Source: Candidatus Aenigmarchaeum subterraneum SCGC AAA011-O16 (GTDB lineage: Archaea; Aenigmatarchaeota; Aenigmatarchaeia; Aenigmatarchaeales; Aenigmatarchaeaceae). From it: a stretch of 37,370 nt of DNA. The stretch spans positions 1 through 37,370 of the forward strand of contig ASMQ01000007.1 of assembly GCA_000405245.1 (NCBI GenBank). Direction: 5' to 3'. This document shows, piece by piece, positions 8,457 through 16,538 of the stretch. The notes beneath the pieces are model-generated. The model saw only the letters and a list, made by a program, of their open reading frames with translations, did no database searches and was not told the origin of the DNA. The stretch's first letter is position 1. Every line of letters begins with the position of its first letter. The position numbers were made by a program, and so were the translations under genes.

Positions 8457-9233
8457 ATGGTCGATTCGTCTAGTCTTTTGAAAGACTGGCTATGGAAAGA
8501 TATATACAAAATAATGATACTGGTTCTAATCGTTCTAAGCATGTACTCCGGAACAGTCTATTTTGGTCTGGATAAGACACTGCCACAATTGATTGTAGCG
8601 GTTTTGACAGCAGTTATTGCCGATGGAGCCATAAAATATTTCAAAACTAAAAAATTTGTTTTCTCAAAGTCAGCAACCATATCCGGTCTTTTTGTAGGAA
8701 ACATTCTTGCTGTAGGGGAAGCCTTTCATGTCGTGATAATCGCTGCGTTGTTGGCCATACTCTCAAAGCATATAATAAAAATAAAAGGGAAGCATATTTT
8801 TAATCCAGCATCTTTTGGTTTGGTTTCAGTAATCTATATCTTCGGTGCGGCTCATGCGTGGTGGGCTTCAAGGGAGTTTTTAGCTGTTTTAATTTTAGGT
8901 CTGTATGTTGTCTACAGATTCGAAAGGTTTCATCTTGTCCTTGCTTATTTGGTTTCGTATGCTTTGATGTTCTCCGTATTCTCTTTATTTGCAGGCCAAA
9001 ATCCTTCCGGTATACTAGGACAGCTGCTAGATCCGACTCTTTTATTTTTCACGTTCTTGATGCTCATAGAGCCGAAGACTTCTCCATTCACAACTAAAGG
9101 TAGAATAGTTTTTGGAATTGTTGCAGCATTCTTTACGTTTGCTCTGCCTTTTGTCTATACTTTTAATTTAATACCTTTTAACCTGTTACTTGCAAACCTC
9201 ACAACGCCGATTATAAACAAATATGTTAGATAG
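8457..9233 (+). CDS. RnfD/NqrB-like integral membrane protein
   Basis: The 258-residue hydrophobic product has about 7-8 predicted membrane helices. It shows the RnfD/NqrB family landmarks SATISGLFVGNIL, GKHIFNPASFGLV and a late FFTFLMLIEPKTSP segment. RnfD and NqrB are subunits of ion-pumping NADH:ferredoxin or quinone oxidoreductases that carry covalent FMN on a Thr of an SGAT-like motif. That motif is absent here and the protein is about 90 residues shorter than RnfD, so FMN attachment is doubtful. No other Rnf/Nqr subunit adjoins. The gene starts 34 bp from the divergent BtuF-like gene. It may be a stand-alone flavin or redox membrane protein. Confidence 0.78.
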   Translation: MVDSSSLLKDWLWKDIYKIMILVLIVLSMYSGTVYFGLDKTLPQLIVAVLTAVIADGAIKYFKTKKFVFSKSATISGLFVGNILAVGEAFHVVIIAALLAILSKHIIKIKGKHIFNPASFGLVSVIYIFGAAHAWWASREFLAVLILGLYVVYRFERFHLVLAYLVSYALMFSVFSLFAGQNPSGILGQLLDPTLLFFTFLMLIEPKTSPFTTKGRIVFGIVAAFFTFALPFVYTFNLIPFNLLLANLTTPIINKYVR

Positions 9234-10078
9234 CTATTTTATTGCATTATGAATCTCATCTATTAAATCAGTTGTTACTGCAGACTCCCCATATTTTTTA
9301 ACAGCGAGGGTGCCTGCTAGTCCGTTGACAAAAGCTGCTCCGCAAGCAGAAATAAAAGTATCGACTCCTCTAGCCAAGTATGCTCCGCAAATTCCAGCTA
9401 ATGTATCGCCCATCCCGCCGACAGTCATTTTAGGGTTTCCGCTTTTATTCAAAACAATCTTATTTCCATCAGAAATAACATCAACGTGTCCTTTCAACAG
9501 TATGACATTTCCTATTTTCTTTGCTTCATGTCTAACAGAACGGACACGATCCCCTACTTCATTCAAAACCTTGAAGCCTGACAATTGTCGAAATTCATCT
9601 GCATGCGGAGTTAACACACATGTTTTCTTTGTCAGTATCGCTTTCTTATCGGAAACAGCTCTGATGGCATCAGCGTCGATGACCATCGGTAATTTGACCT
9701 TTTCAATTAGCTCTATAATTGCTTTTATTGTATCGTTTTCTCTCCACAACCCTGGACCGATTACAACAGAATTTGGTTTAATTTCCTCTACAAAAGATAA
9801 AACTTTTTTGACATGCGACGGAATAAGTTTCCGTCCTTTCAACGGTTCAGTTATCAAAAGCGGAGAGAAGTTTGCAGCAGTGTCTGCAGCCCGCTCCGGA
9901 GCGATTATGTAGACAAGGTCTGCTCCAGCTCTGTATGCTGACATTCCAACAAAACATGGAGAGCCTGTGTGTCTCTGGCTTCCGCCAACAACAAGAACCT
10001 TTCCAAAATTTCCTTTATGTACCCATAAAGGTCTTTTCTTGTAAATTTTTTTAAAATATTTTTTGAAACAAATTCCAT
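9234..10078 (-). CDS. nnrD: ADP/ATP-dependent NAD(P)HX dehydratase (NnrD/CARKD type), apparent -1 frameshift
   Basis: This repair enzyme dehydrates hydrated NAD(P)H using ADP or ATP. The main frame (from about 10046 downward) encodes GNFGKVLVVGGS..HTGSP, AGADLV, VIGPGLW, VIDADAI, LTPHADEF and the nucleotide loop TVGGMGDTLAGICGAY, all ribokinase-fold NnrD landmarks. That frame has no ATG/GTG/TTG before the essential GGS strand; the first ATG (9944) would delete it. The ATG at 10078, immediately after the upstream adenosyltransferase stop, gives MEFVSKNILKK and then must move -1 at an A7 run (plus-strand T7 at 10046-10052) to join. The phase is A-AAA-AAA. Either one A is missing from the assembly or slippage occurs. 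The N-terminal epimerase domain found in bacterial fusions is absent. Confidence 0.85.
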
Positions 10079-10621
10079 TTATTTCACCGGAGTTTCTGAA
10101 ACACCTTCATTTTGATTGGCAAGCAAAGCCAAGACAAAAAGGAGTGCTGAAAGCCTATTAACATAGGGAACTACGTGATTATTAATTTCCTCTTTTTCAG
10201 ACAAAGCAATTATTGCTCGCTCAGATCTTCTGCAAACCGCCCTAGCGACATGCAAACAGGAAGCAGTTATAGTTCCTGCAGGTAAAACAAAACCTTTCAG
10301 AGGCTTTAGCCTGCTCCAAATTTTATCTATTGCTTTCTCCATATCATCTATTTGGTTTTTTGAAACTCTTTTTATAGGCTTCGGGGTTTTAGCATCCAGG
10401 GGTGTTGCCAAATCTGCTCCGATCGTGAATAAATCTTGTTGTAGGTTTTCAATAATAGAGTCTATTTCATTGTCTTTGTTAAAAGATCTAGCTAAACCTA
10501 TGAAGGAATTCAGTTCATCCACGCAACCATAAGCTTCCACCCTCAAAGAATGTTTCTTAACTCTTTTACCACCGAAAAGACTAGTCTCTCCTTTATCTCC
10601 TGTCCTTGTGTAGATTCGCAT
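10079..10621 (-). CDS. pduO: PduO-type cob(I)alamin adenosyltransferase
   Basis: The enzyme transfers the adenosyl group of ATP to cob(I)alamin to make coenzyme B12. The 180-residue product starts MRIYTRTGDKGETSLFGG, the ATP-binding N terminus of the family. It continues with VDELNSFIGLAR, the QQDLFTIGADLATP helix and the C-terminal VLPAGTITASCLHVARAVCRRSERAI signature. An upstream in-frame ATG at 10666 would add a hydrophobic tail over the Rieske gene end and is rejected. The gene sits 31 bp after the Rieske gene, and its stop is directly followed by the dehydratase ATG, so the genes DUF2203-Rieske-pduO-nnrD form one operon. Confidence 0.93.
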   Translation of the reverse strand: MRIYTRTGDKGETSLFGGKRVKKHSLRVEAYGCVDELNSFIGLARSFNKDNEIDSIIENLQQDLFTIGADLATPLDAKTPKPIKRVSKNQIDDMEKAIDKIWSRLKPLKGFVLPAGTITASCLHVARAVCRRSERAIIALSEKEEINNHVVPYVNRLSALLFVLALLANQNEGVSETPVK

Positions 10622-10652
10622 GTATAATATACCAAAACAGAGAATAAAAATA

Positions 10653-10955
10653 TTAAACTTCAACAAAAACTTCGGAGCCTTGAACTTTTACATTGTATTT
10701 CTTGACTTTAATCGTAGGTATGTTCATGGACTGTCCTGTCTTTACATCGTATCTCCATCCATGCCAAGGGCATGTCACGACATGCTCGTCCAAAAAACCC
10801 TCTCCTAAAGGACCTCCCATATGCATGCAGGTGTTGTCTATTGCAAAAAATTTTCCATCAGCGTTGAAAAGCGCGATTGTATTCTCCCCTGCCTCAACAA
10901 CTTTGCCTTGTCCAGGCTCCAATTCATTGACATTAGCGACTTTTACAAAAGGCAT
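10653..10955 (-). CDS. Rieske [2Fe-2S] ferredoxin
   Basis: The 100-residue product is a single soluble Rieske domain. The two cluster-binding motifs are complete: CMHMGG (C-x-H) near residue 43 and CPWHGWRYD (C-x2-H) near residue 62, with the intervening GEGFLDEHVV loop. There is no membrane anchor and no oxygenase domain, so it resembles stand-alone Rieske ferredoxins of the NirD/BphF class. It is a small electron carrier, possibly for the FNR-like enzyme. Its ATG overlaps the stop of the DUF2203 gene (TAATG). Confidence 0.94.
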   Translation of the reverse strand: MPFVKVANVNELEPGQGKVVEAGENTIALFNADGKFFAIDNTCMHMGGPLGEGFLDEHVVTCPWHGWRYDVKTGQSMNIPTIKVKKYNVKVQGSEVFVEV

Positions 10956-11308
10956 TATTCTAACACCTCTTCATTCATCAAATCTTCTATAGGCAACCTA
11001 CCAGCATATCCTTTACCCGTTTCATGCCAGTATTTTATTTCATCTTCTCCAAATTTCCAGCACAAATAAACAAATTCGCCATCATCATCAAACAGAAAAT
11101 CAACTAAACCCTGGTTAAGGTCCTTTACAAAACATCCCATTCTTTCTATTTTTTTGACTTTCTTTTCAATCTCCTTTTTATAATCAAAAAGTTCTTTTGT
11201 CACAAATTTTGATGCATTAATTCTTTTATTTGAGTTAGAAATCCTTACAAAAATTTCTGATAGCTCGCCTATAAGGCTGTTTGCTTCTTCGACGGTAAAA
11301 GTTTTCAT
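10955..11308 (-). CDS. DUF2203 family protein
   Basis: The ~117-residue product matches the DUF2203 pattern as I recall it: an N-terminal MKTFTVEEANSLIGELSEIFV helix, a long charged helix, then GCFVKDLNQGLVDFLF, YLCWKFGEDEIKYWHE and GYAGRLPIEDL. The function is unknown; the conserved Cys, Trp and His residues hint at a ligand or metal site but do not prove it. A GTG at 11317 is in frame, but the ATG at 11308 begins the conserved part. It is the first gene of the operon with Rieske, pduO and nnrD. Confidence 0.88.
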   Translation of the reverse strand: MKTFTVEEANSLIGELSEIFVRISNSNKRINASKFVTKELFDYKKEIEKKVKKIERMGCFVKDLNQGLVDFLFDDDGEFVYLCWKFGEDEIKYWHETGKGYAGRLPIEDLMNEEVLE

Positions 11309-11375
11309 TGATTTCACTGTTGTCCTTTTAATAAATTAAGAATTAACCTATATTTAAAGGAATTTTATAAGAAAA

Positions 11376-12818
11376 TTAGTATAGTTCGCGCATTTTGAGC
11401 CATTTCTCCCAGGAATTTGCTACACCTTCAGCTTTTTGGGCTGCAATTCCTAGGTATAAAGAGGGATTTTGAACTATTTCCATCTGTCTTGGAGTAAACC
11501 TTTGAAGATACGGCTGTAAATTAGGATTATTCAATACAATATCTAGTAATGGTTTTCCTGTAGCGACCGACTCATCCACCAAAGTGCCAATATATTTATG
11601 GGCGTCCGGATAACCGTAAGTAGAAAGCAAAAGTTGGAGTGGCTCTGCCACTATTTTGTCCGCGCTCATTGCAAAATTTCTAGCCATATTATGAGGATGT
11701 GTTCTTAGATTTGTGGAAACTCTTGTTGCTCTTCTTACCGCATAATCAAAACGCATCAAAACGTCCGGAACATACCTTTGTGATGCAGAATTGGTTAAAT
11801 CGCGTTGGTGACTTGACTTTTGATCTAAATGCATTGTAATGATAAAAGGCATCGTCGCCTTATACAGACTTTGTATATTTTCTAATCCCACAGGATTTGC
11901 TTTGTGCGGCATTGTAGAAGATGTTGACACATCTTTTCCTCTTGGCTGCCCAACCTCCCCTATTTCAGGTCTCATCAAATTTCTCATGTCATCTGCCCAA
12001 TTATCCATAACCGCAAAAGTACTAACCACATAGTGTATCAAGTCTGTTAGTGGTTCTGGTTGAGTAATTTGTGTAGAAATTTCAATTGGCCCTAACTCTA
12101 ACTCCGCTAACACCTCTCTTTCAAAATTTTCTGGGTCGTCAACAAATAATGAAGATGCATTATAAGCGCCCACAGCACCAGAAAATTTACCTTCCAAAGA
12201 ATTGGCGGCTTCCTTTGTATGCAGGATCCTGTCTCCAAATCTACTTACATACCAAGCCATTGCAGCTCCAAAGGTCGTTGGTTCAGCATGCTGTAAATGT
12301 GTTCTTCCTATCTGTATTGTATCTTTTTCATTTCTTGCCATCTCTATCCACAATTTCTCGAGAGAGACCATGTCCGGAATTATAACTTTATTAAAAGCAT
12401 CCGTGTATCTGAGTGCATTAGCAGACTCAACAATATCAAATGAAGTTGCGGTTTTGTGGACAGCTGTTTTTGCCTCGCCACTAAGCCTCTTTCTTATCAT
12501 GTTAACTTGAGCTATAATATCATGACCTGTCCTTCCTTCCTCTTCATAAACCTCAAGTGCTTTAACTTGTTCGGAGGCTCCGTGAATTTCTTCAGCTACC
12601 TGTTGACTGATAATCCCTCTTTTTGCTAATACAGTAGCTAATGCTGCTTCCACTCTTGATTTGTATCTGATAAATGCTGTTTCTGATAAAAAGGGTCTTA
12701 AAGGATAGATCCAGTGTTTGTTTACTTTATCCCACTCTTTAACTTCATATCTGTAATCTGTAGGAGAAGTAAGATCGAATACAGAAACCATTTCCTCAAT
12801 CGGTCCTTCTTCGGGCAT
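11376..12818 (-). CDS. purB: adenylosuccinate lyase
   Basis: The enzyme acts twice in purine synthesis: SAICAR to AICAR plus fumarate, and adenylosuccinate to AMP plus fumarate. The 480-residue product belongs to the fumarase/aspartase superfamily. It shows GRTGHDIIAQV near residue 95, the IGRTHLQHAEPTTFG catalytic segment and the signature STSSTMPHKANPVGLENI near residue 300. It is slightly longer than the common ~450 residues. The ATG at 12818 has no competing upstream start. The amidophosphoribosyltransferase gene lies 0.4 kb away on the same strand, with a plus-strand gene between, so they are neighbours but not one transcript. Confidence 0.95.
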   Translation of the reverse strand: MPEEGPIEEMVSVFDLTSPTDYRYEVKEWDKVNKHWIYPLRPFLSETAFIRYKSRVEAALATVLAKRGIISQQVAEEIHGASEQVKALEVYEEEGRTGHDIIAQVNMIRKRLSGEAKTAVHKTATSFDIVESANALRYTDAFNKVIIPDMVSLEKLWIEMARNEKDTIQIGRTHLQHAEPTTFGAAMAWYVSRFGDRILHTKEAANSLEGKFSGAVGAYNASSLFVDDPENFEREVLAELELGPIEISTQITQPEPLTDLIHYVVSTFAVMDNWADDMRNLMRPEIGEVGQPRGKDVSTSSTMPHKANPVGLENIQSLYKATMPFIITMHLDQKSSHQRDLTNSASQRYVPDVLMRFDYAVRRATRVSTNLRTHPHNMARNFAMSADKIVAEPLQLLLSTYGYPDAHKYIGTLVDESVATGKPLLDIVLNNPNLQPYLQRFTPRQMEIVQNPSLYLGIAAQKAEGVANSWEKWLKMRELY

Positions 12819-12900
12819 AGAAAAAGAATGTCAGAAAAAGGATTTAAACCTGTTTTAGAAAGCTTTATATTTTTATTTTCTTATTATAAGGGCAGATACA

Positions 12901-13269
12901 ATGCCAAAAGAAAAATTAGATAGAATAGATCAGATGGCTAAAGAACTGGGTTTTAAACCAGCCAGTTCTTCCGAACAAGGGAGTTTGCCTCCTTATGTCA
13001 GAGGGGATGTAACAGTTAGAGTTTACGTGCATACAGGAAATGGTTATCATTTTGCAGTGGACGGAAAATTAGTTAATGGCAAAACACCAGAAGAAGAACC
13101 AAGAATAGAACTTGGTGGACATATTTTTGTGGGCCATAAAGATTATGGATTTTTGGACTCTATGACACTATCGCAAGGTTTTGATGAACTACAAAAACAA
13201 ATCATGTCAGGAATGTCTGGCGGATACATGAGTTTCATGGAAAGGAGAAAAGCTAGAGAGAAGTCTTAG
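12901..13269 (+). CDS. unassigned conserved-looking soluble protein
   Basis: I do not recognise this 122-residue protein. It starts with a charged helix (MPKEKLDRIDQMAKELGF), has a strand-rich middle (VTVRVYVHTGNGYHFAVDGKLV, PRIELGGHIFVGHKDYGF), and ends in a Met/Gly-rich helix with a basic tail. The middle could be a small beta domain. The gene is divergent from purB, with an A/T-rich box (ttatattttt) about 30 nt before the ATG. Its end overlaps the purF 3' end by 17 bp in convergent orientation. Confidence 0.75.
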   Translation: MPKEKLDRIDQMAKELGFKPASSSEQGSLPPYVRGDVTVRVYVHTGNGYHFAVDGKLVNGKTPEEEPRIELGGHIFVGHKDYGFLDSMTLSQGFDELQKQIMSGMSGGYMSFMERRKAREKS

Positions 13270-14746
13270 TGGGTTTTGCTTCATAGGGTCGCTGACCGTC
13301 AACTTCTTGGCCAATGAGTTTTTCAGCCAATGGTATAAGATCTTTGGGATAGCCTGAAGGGAAAGGATATCTTATACAACCTGTGCAAATATCAGGACCT
13401 AATCGTCTTTCGATCTCTGCAATATCAGCATATCCTATTGAGTTCACATCAAGCTCTTCGCGTATTTGCTTCATATCTTTCATTTTTCCATCCGGATTGA
13501 GAGCAAAAAATTGTGTCGACGTGGTCATATCAATTCCTAAATAGCATGGTCCAATATGTGGCGCACAGCCAATTCTCAAATGCACTTCCGTAGCGCCCTT
13601 TCCTCTAATTTTTTTGATAATCTTTTTCATTGTTGTTCCTCGCACAATACTGTCATCAACTACAACAACTCTTTTTTCATTTACAACAGGTTTGATGACT
13701 TTTATAGAATCTACTGTGCTTTCCCTCTCAACTTTTGAAAGTATGAAGGAACGATCTGTTCTAACTTTCATAAGACCTTCTTGGTAAGGTATCCCGCTCC
13801 TAAGTGAATAGCCTGCAGCCAATCTTCTCCCAGAATCTGGCGGAGCAATTACAACATCCGCTTCAACAGGATATTTATCCGCTAACCACATTCCTAAATT
13901 ATGCCTGACATCATGCACTAGTCTGCCTTCAATTGTAGAATCTGGCCTTGCAAAATAAATCCATTCAAACATACAGTTTGCTGGTTTTCCCTCCATTAAT
14001 TTCCTTTCAACAGGAGCTTCACCTTGCCTTATGACTATCATCGTTCCAGCCGGAACATCTTTAACATATTCGTAGCCTATGGTATCTAAAACGCAGGTTT
14101 CCGAAGCAAAGCACCATCTATCTCTTTCTTCACTTCTTCCAAGAACCAGAGGCCTTATTTTTGCAGGATCGGTCATTGCAAAAAGGGTAGGTTTTCTTTC
14201 AGTCATATTCAGAAAAACAGCAGAATATGCACCTTGTGCATCTTCCATCACTTTTTTACCTGCGGCAAAGAGGCTTTCTAAATCCATTCTCCCATTCGCA
14301 TCTAGATAATTAGCAAAAGGTATTAGCAAGGCTTGTATGTCGTTGTCGTTTCTCGGCTTTCTCCAGCTCTTTGATAGAACATCAGCTACGTTCACTATAT
14401 TTCCGTTGTGTACTCCAGCCAAAAAAGGTACAGAAAGATATTCTGGTTGAGCATCTTTTAATAGTCTTTTGTAGTGCCCTGTTGTCGCATATCTATTGTG
14501 GGCAATGCCAACTGTTCCAGGCAAATAATCTAGGCTTTCAGGATCTTTGAAAGAAGGCTTTACAAAATCATAAAGTCTACCCACACCTTTTCTGTCGTAA
14601 TGGTTACTGCCATCGAAAGTCAGAATTCCTCCAGAATCATGTCCTCTGTGATCAATTCCCTCCAAAGAAAAATACAAATCAGCTATTATGTCATCCTGTC
14701 CTATTATTCCTACAACTCCACAGTGTGGTCTCGCCTCAGAAAACAT
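13253..14746 (-). CDS. purF: amidophosphoribosyltransferase
   Basis: PurF catalyses the first committed step of purine synthesis, PRPP plus Gln to phosphoribosylamine. The 497-residue product has an N-terminal Ntn glutaminase domain: CGVVGIIG with Cys9 as the expected nucleophile after removal of an eight-residue propeptide, and HRGHDSGG. A phosphoribosyltransferase domain follows with the PRPP loop VVVVDDSIVRGTT. A late DICTGCIRYPFPSG motif is also typical. The start ATG has a long TATA-like box (TTTAAAATATATATAC, 14765-14782) about 29 nt upstream. It is convergent with the small unassigned gene. Confidence 0.97.
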   Translation of the reverse strand: MFSEARPHCGVVGIIGQDDIIADLYFSLEGIDHRGHDSGGILTFDGSNHYDRKGVGRLYDFVKPSFKDPESLDYLPGTVGIAHNRYATTGHYKRLLKDAQPEYLSVPFLAGVHNGNIVNVADVLSKSWRKPRNDNDIQALLIPFANYLDANGRMDLESLFAAGKKVMEDAQGAYSAVFLNMTERKPTLFAMTDPAKIRPLVLGRSEERDRWCFASETCVLDTIGYEYVKDVPAGTMIVIRQGEAPVERKLMEGKPANCMFEWIYFARPDSTIEGRLVHDVRHNLGMWLADKYPVEADVVIAPPDSGRRLAAGYSLRSGIPYQEGLMKVRTDRSFILSKVERESTVDSIKVIKPVVNEKRVVVVDDSIVRGTTMKKIIKKIRGKGATEVHLRIGCAPHIGPCYLGIDMTTSTQFFALNPDGKMKDMKQIREELDVNSIGYADIAEIERRLGPDICTGCIRYPFPSGYPKDLIPLAEKLIGQEVDGQRPYEAKPTKTSL

Positions 14747-14831
14747 GCCTTAAAGATGGTGACATAAGTATATATATTTTAAATCTCTTCGAAACAACAG
14801 TTTATTAAAAGTAAAATTTTATCTATTTCAT

Positions 14832-14923
14832 GGGCCTATAGCTCAACTTGGACAGAGCGAGTGGCTTCGGCTTTTAAAGAAAGGAGAAACCACCAGATGG
14901 GGGTTCAAATCCTCCTAGGCTCG
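14832..14923 (+). tRNA. tRNA-Arg (TCG) with an 18-nt intron at 37/38
   Basis: The acceptor stem GGGCCTA pairs with TAGGCTC, with discriminator G and no encoded CCA. The D stem is GCTC/GAGC, the T arm GGGGG-TTCAAAT-CCTCC. The anticodon stem GTGG/CCAC encloses the loop CTTCGG-A with anticodon TCG (14867-14869). The 18 nt at 14871-14888 interrupt the loop at the canonical position after base 37. Removal leaves 74 nt. Confidence 0.93.
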
Positions 14924-14975
14924 CTTTATATTTAGAAGTAGCATTGACTGCTGAATAACATAATCCGGTTTTAAT

Positions 14976-15086
14976 TTACATACTGCAGCCGCAGTCGCAC
15001 ATTCCCTTGTGGTCATGATGACCGCAGATGGAACACATTTTACTCATTTTGCTGGATGTCTTGGATGCATGTTTTCTTCTCTTCAT
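14976..15086 (-). CDS. 36-residue Cys/His-rich mini-protein
   Basis: This gene is very short but well supported. The ATG (15086) is preceded by a good ribosome-binding site, AGAGGT, 7 nt away, and an A/T-rich box (aaacatataag) lies further upstream. The product starts with a basic MKRRKHASKTSSKMSKM leader and ends with CSICGHHDHKGMCDCGCSM, giving five Cys and three His in 17 residues. The CxxC and CxCxC pattern suggests a zinc or other metal site; the N terminus could bind nucleic acid. I do not recognise a named family. It lies between tRNA-Arg and tRNA-Glu, on the opposite strand. Confidence 0.7.
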   Translation of the reverse strand: MKRRKHASKTSSKMSKMCSICGHHDHKGMCDCGCSM

Positions 15087-15178
15087 CAGATAACCTCTAA
15101 AATTTTATTGGTTTTGCTGCCTTATATGTTTAGCGTCCACAACAAATTTAAACAATCTAAATCCTATTTAACTTACAC

Positions 15179-15253
15179 GCTCCCATCGTCCAGTCCGGTC
15201 AAGGACATCGGCTTCTCAAGCCGGTAACATGGGTTCAAATCCCATTGGGAGCA
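15179..15253 (+). tRNA. tRNA-Glu (CTC)
   Basis: The acceptor GCTCCCA pairs with TGGGAGC, discriminator A, followed by an encoded CCA (15254-15256). The D stem is GTCC/GGAC. The anticodon stem TCGGC/GCCGG closes the loop TTCTCAA, anticodon CTC. The T arm is ATGGG-TTCAAAT-CCCAT. There is no intron. The rhomboid gene starts 5 nt after the CCA. Confidence 0.96.
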
Positions 15254-15260
15254 CCAAAAA

Positions 15261-15878
15261 ATGATTGTTATGAAACTTTATGCTCTATTCTTAGTTTTAA
15301 TTTGTATAGCAGTTTTCATTCTTCAGAATATTTTTCCTATAACGGACTCTTTATCATTAGTTTCTTCTCAAGTCTTGAACAGGCCTTGGACTTTGATAAC
15401 ACACATGTTCTTGCACGCTAGTGTTTCTCACTTGTTCTATAACATGATTGCTTTAGGATTATTCGGGTTAATTTTAGAAAATATTATAGGGAGTAAAAAA
15501 TTCCTTATTGTATATTTTGTTAGCGGATTGTTCGCTGGCTTGGGCAGCATTCTGTTTTATCAAGCTTCTATAGGAGCTTCAGGCGCGATATTCGGGATTT
15601 TGGCAGCTTTAGGAGTTTTAAGACCCAGAATGGTGGTGTATGTGAGTTATGTCCCTATGCCTATGGCTTTGGCTGTTGTTTTGTGGGCCGGCGGAAACAT
15701 ATTTGGGCTATTCTACCCAACAGAAGTTGCATATGCAGCACATTTATTCGGTTTAATCCCTGGACTTCTTTATGGATTATTTCTAAGGAAAAATTTTAGG
15801 GAAAAAATAAAGAGAAAGGAAAAAGATGAAATAGACGAAGCATCTTTAAAAAGATGGGAAGAAAAATACATGAAATAA
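15261..15878 (+). CDS. rhomboid-family intramembrane serine protease
   Basis: The 205-residue product has six predicted membrane helices and a charged C-terminal tail. Catalytic features are all visible: the HxxxN motif HLFYN (His57, Asn61), the nucleophile motif GASGAIFG (Ser107) and the catalytic His161 in YAAHLFGL. The minimal six-helix form with no extra domain is usual in prokaryotes. The enzyme would cut membrane proteins within or next to their transmembrane helix. The start ATG is only 5 nt past the tRNA-Glu CCA; a second ATG is three codons later. A presenilin-like protease lies 1.2 kb downstream. Confidence 0.94.
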   Translation: MIVMKLYALFLVLICIAVFILQNIFPITDSLSLVSSQVLNRPWTLITHMFLHASVSHLFYNMIALGLFGLILENIIGSKKFLIVYFVSGLFAGLGSILFYQASIGASGAIFGILAALGVLRPRMVVYVSYVPMPMALAVVLWAGGNIFGLFYPTEVAYAAHLFGLIPGLLYGLFLRKNFREKIKRKEKDEIDEASLKRWEEKYMK

Positions 15879-15900
15879 TATTTTTAAGCCCAAGAAAACA

Positions 15901-15955
15901 GTTCCAAAAGCATTGATCACAGGAATGGAAACAGAGCTTTAATAACATTTGGAAC
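15901..15955 (+). other. stem-loop in the leader of the hydrolase gene, possible structured RNA
   Basis: A perfect 8-bp inverted repeat, GTTCCAAA (15901-15908) and TTTGGAAC (15948-15955), encloses about 39 nt. An inner AAAGC/GCTTT pairing is also possible. A TATA-like box (ATATTTTTAAG, 15878-15888) lies about the right distance before 15905, so the stem would form the very 5' end of the transcript. The ATG of the hydrolase is 12 nt beyond the stem. It may be a structured leader or a small RNA; no known class is recognised. Confidence 0.4.
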
Positions 15956-15967
15956 TTATTGTATTTT

Positions 15968-16525
15968 ATGGCAAAAAGAATTTTTGTAATTCATGGTTGG
16001 GAAGGAGATCCTAAGAATGGATGGTACCCCTGGTTAAAAACTAATTTAGAAAAGAAAGAATTTACAGTCTTTGTTCCTGAAATGCCAAATACTTATCACC
16101 CTCAAATGGATGAATGGTTAGAGCATTTGAAAAAGATTGTTGTGCAGCCAGATGAAAATTGCTATTTCATAGGTCATAGTTTAGGCTGTATAACTATTCT
16201 TAGATATTTAGAAAGCTTAAAAGAGAATCAGAGAATTGGTGGTGCTATATTCTTTGCTGGCTTTACTGATGATTTAGGTTATAAAGAACTTAGCAACTTC
16301 TTTGTAAAAACTATACAATGGGATAAAATAAGACCTCATTGCAGAAAATTCATCGCTATACATTCTGATAATGATCCGTATGTGAGCTTGAAGTACGGAG
16401 ATATTTTTAAGAAGAAGCTAAATGCAGATGTCATTGTTCAACACAATATGAAACATTTTAGCGCTGATGACGGAATAACCGAACTGCCAATCGCACTGGA
16501 TTCTATTTTAAAAATATCGAAATAA
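15968..16525 (+). CDS. RBBP9/YdeN-like alpha/beta hydrolase
   Basis: The 185-residue product is a small serine hydrolase of the RBBP9/YdeN group. The N-terminal KRIFVIHGWEGDPKNGWYPWL motif and EMPNTYHPQMDEWL are typical. The nucleophile elbow is GHSLG, the acid lies in SDNDPYVS, and the catalytic His in KHFSADDG. The substrate is unknown for this family. An in-frame TTG at 15959 is possible, but the ATG at 15968 begins the conserved strand. The leader contains a strong stem-loop. Confidence 0.9.
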   Translation: MAKRIFVIHGWEGDPKNGWYPWLKTNLEKKEFTVFVPEMPNTYHPQMDEWLEHLKKIVVQPDENCYFIGHSLGCITILRYLESLKENQRIGGAIFFAGFTDDLGYKELSNFFVKTIQWDKIRPHCRKFIAIHSDNDPYVSLKYGDIFKKKLNADVIVQHNMKHFSADDGITELPIALDSILKISK

Positions 16526-16538
16526 GTATATTTCATAT

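Noticed and set aside
9310-9912. Open frame of 200 codons on the plus strand inside nnrD
   Set aside because: It is the antisense shadow of a well-conserved enzyme, with a Pro/Ser/Thr-rich composition typical of shadows.
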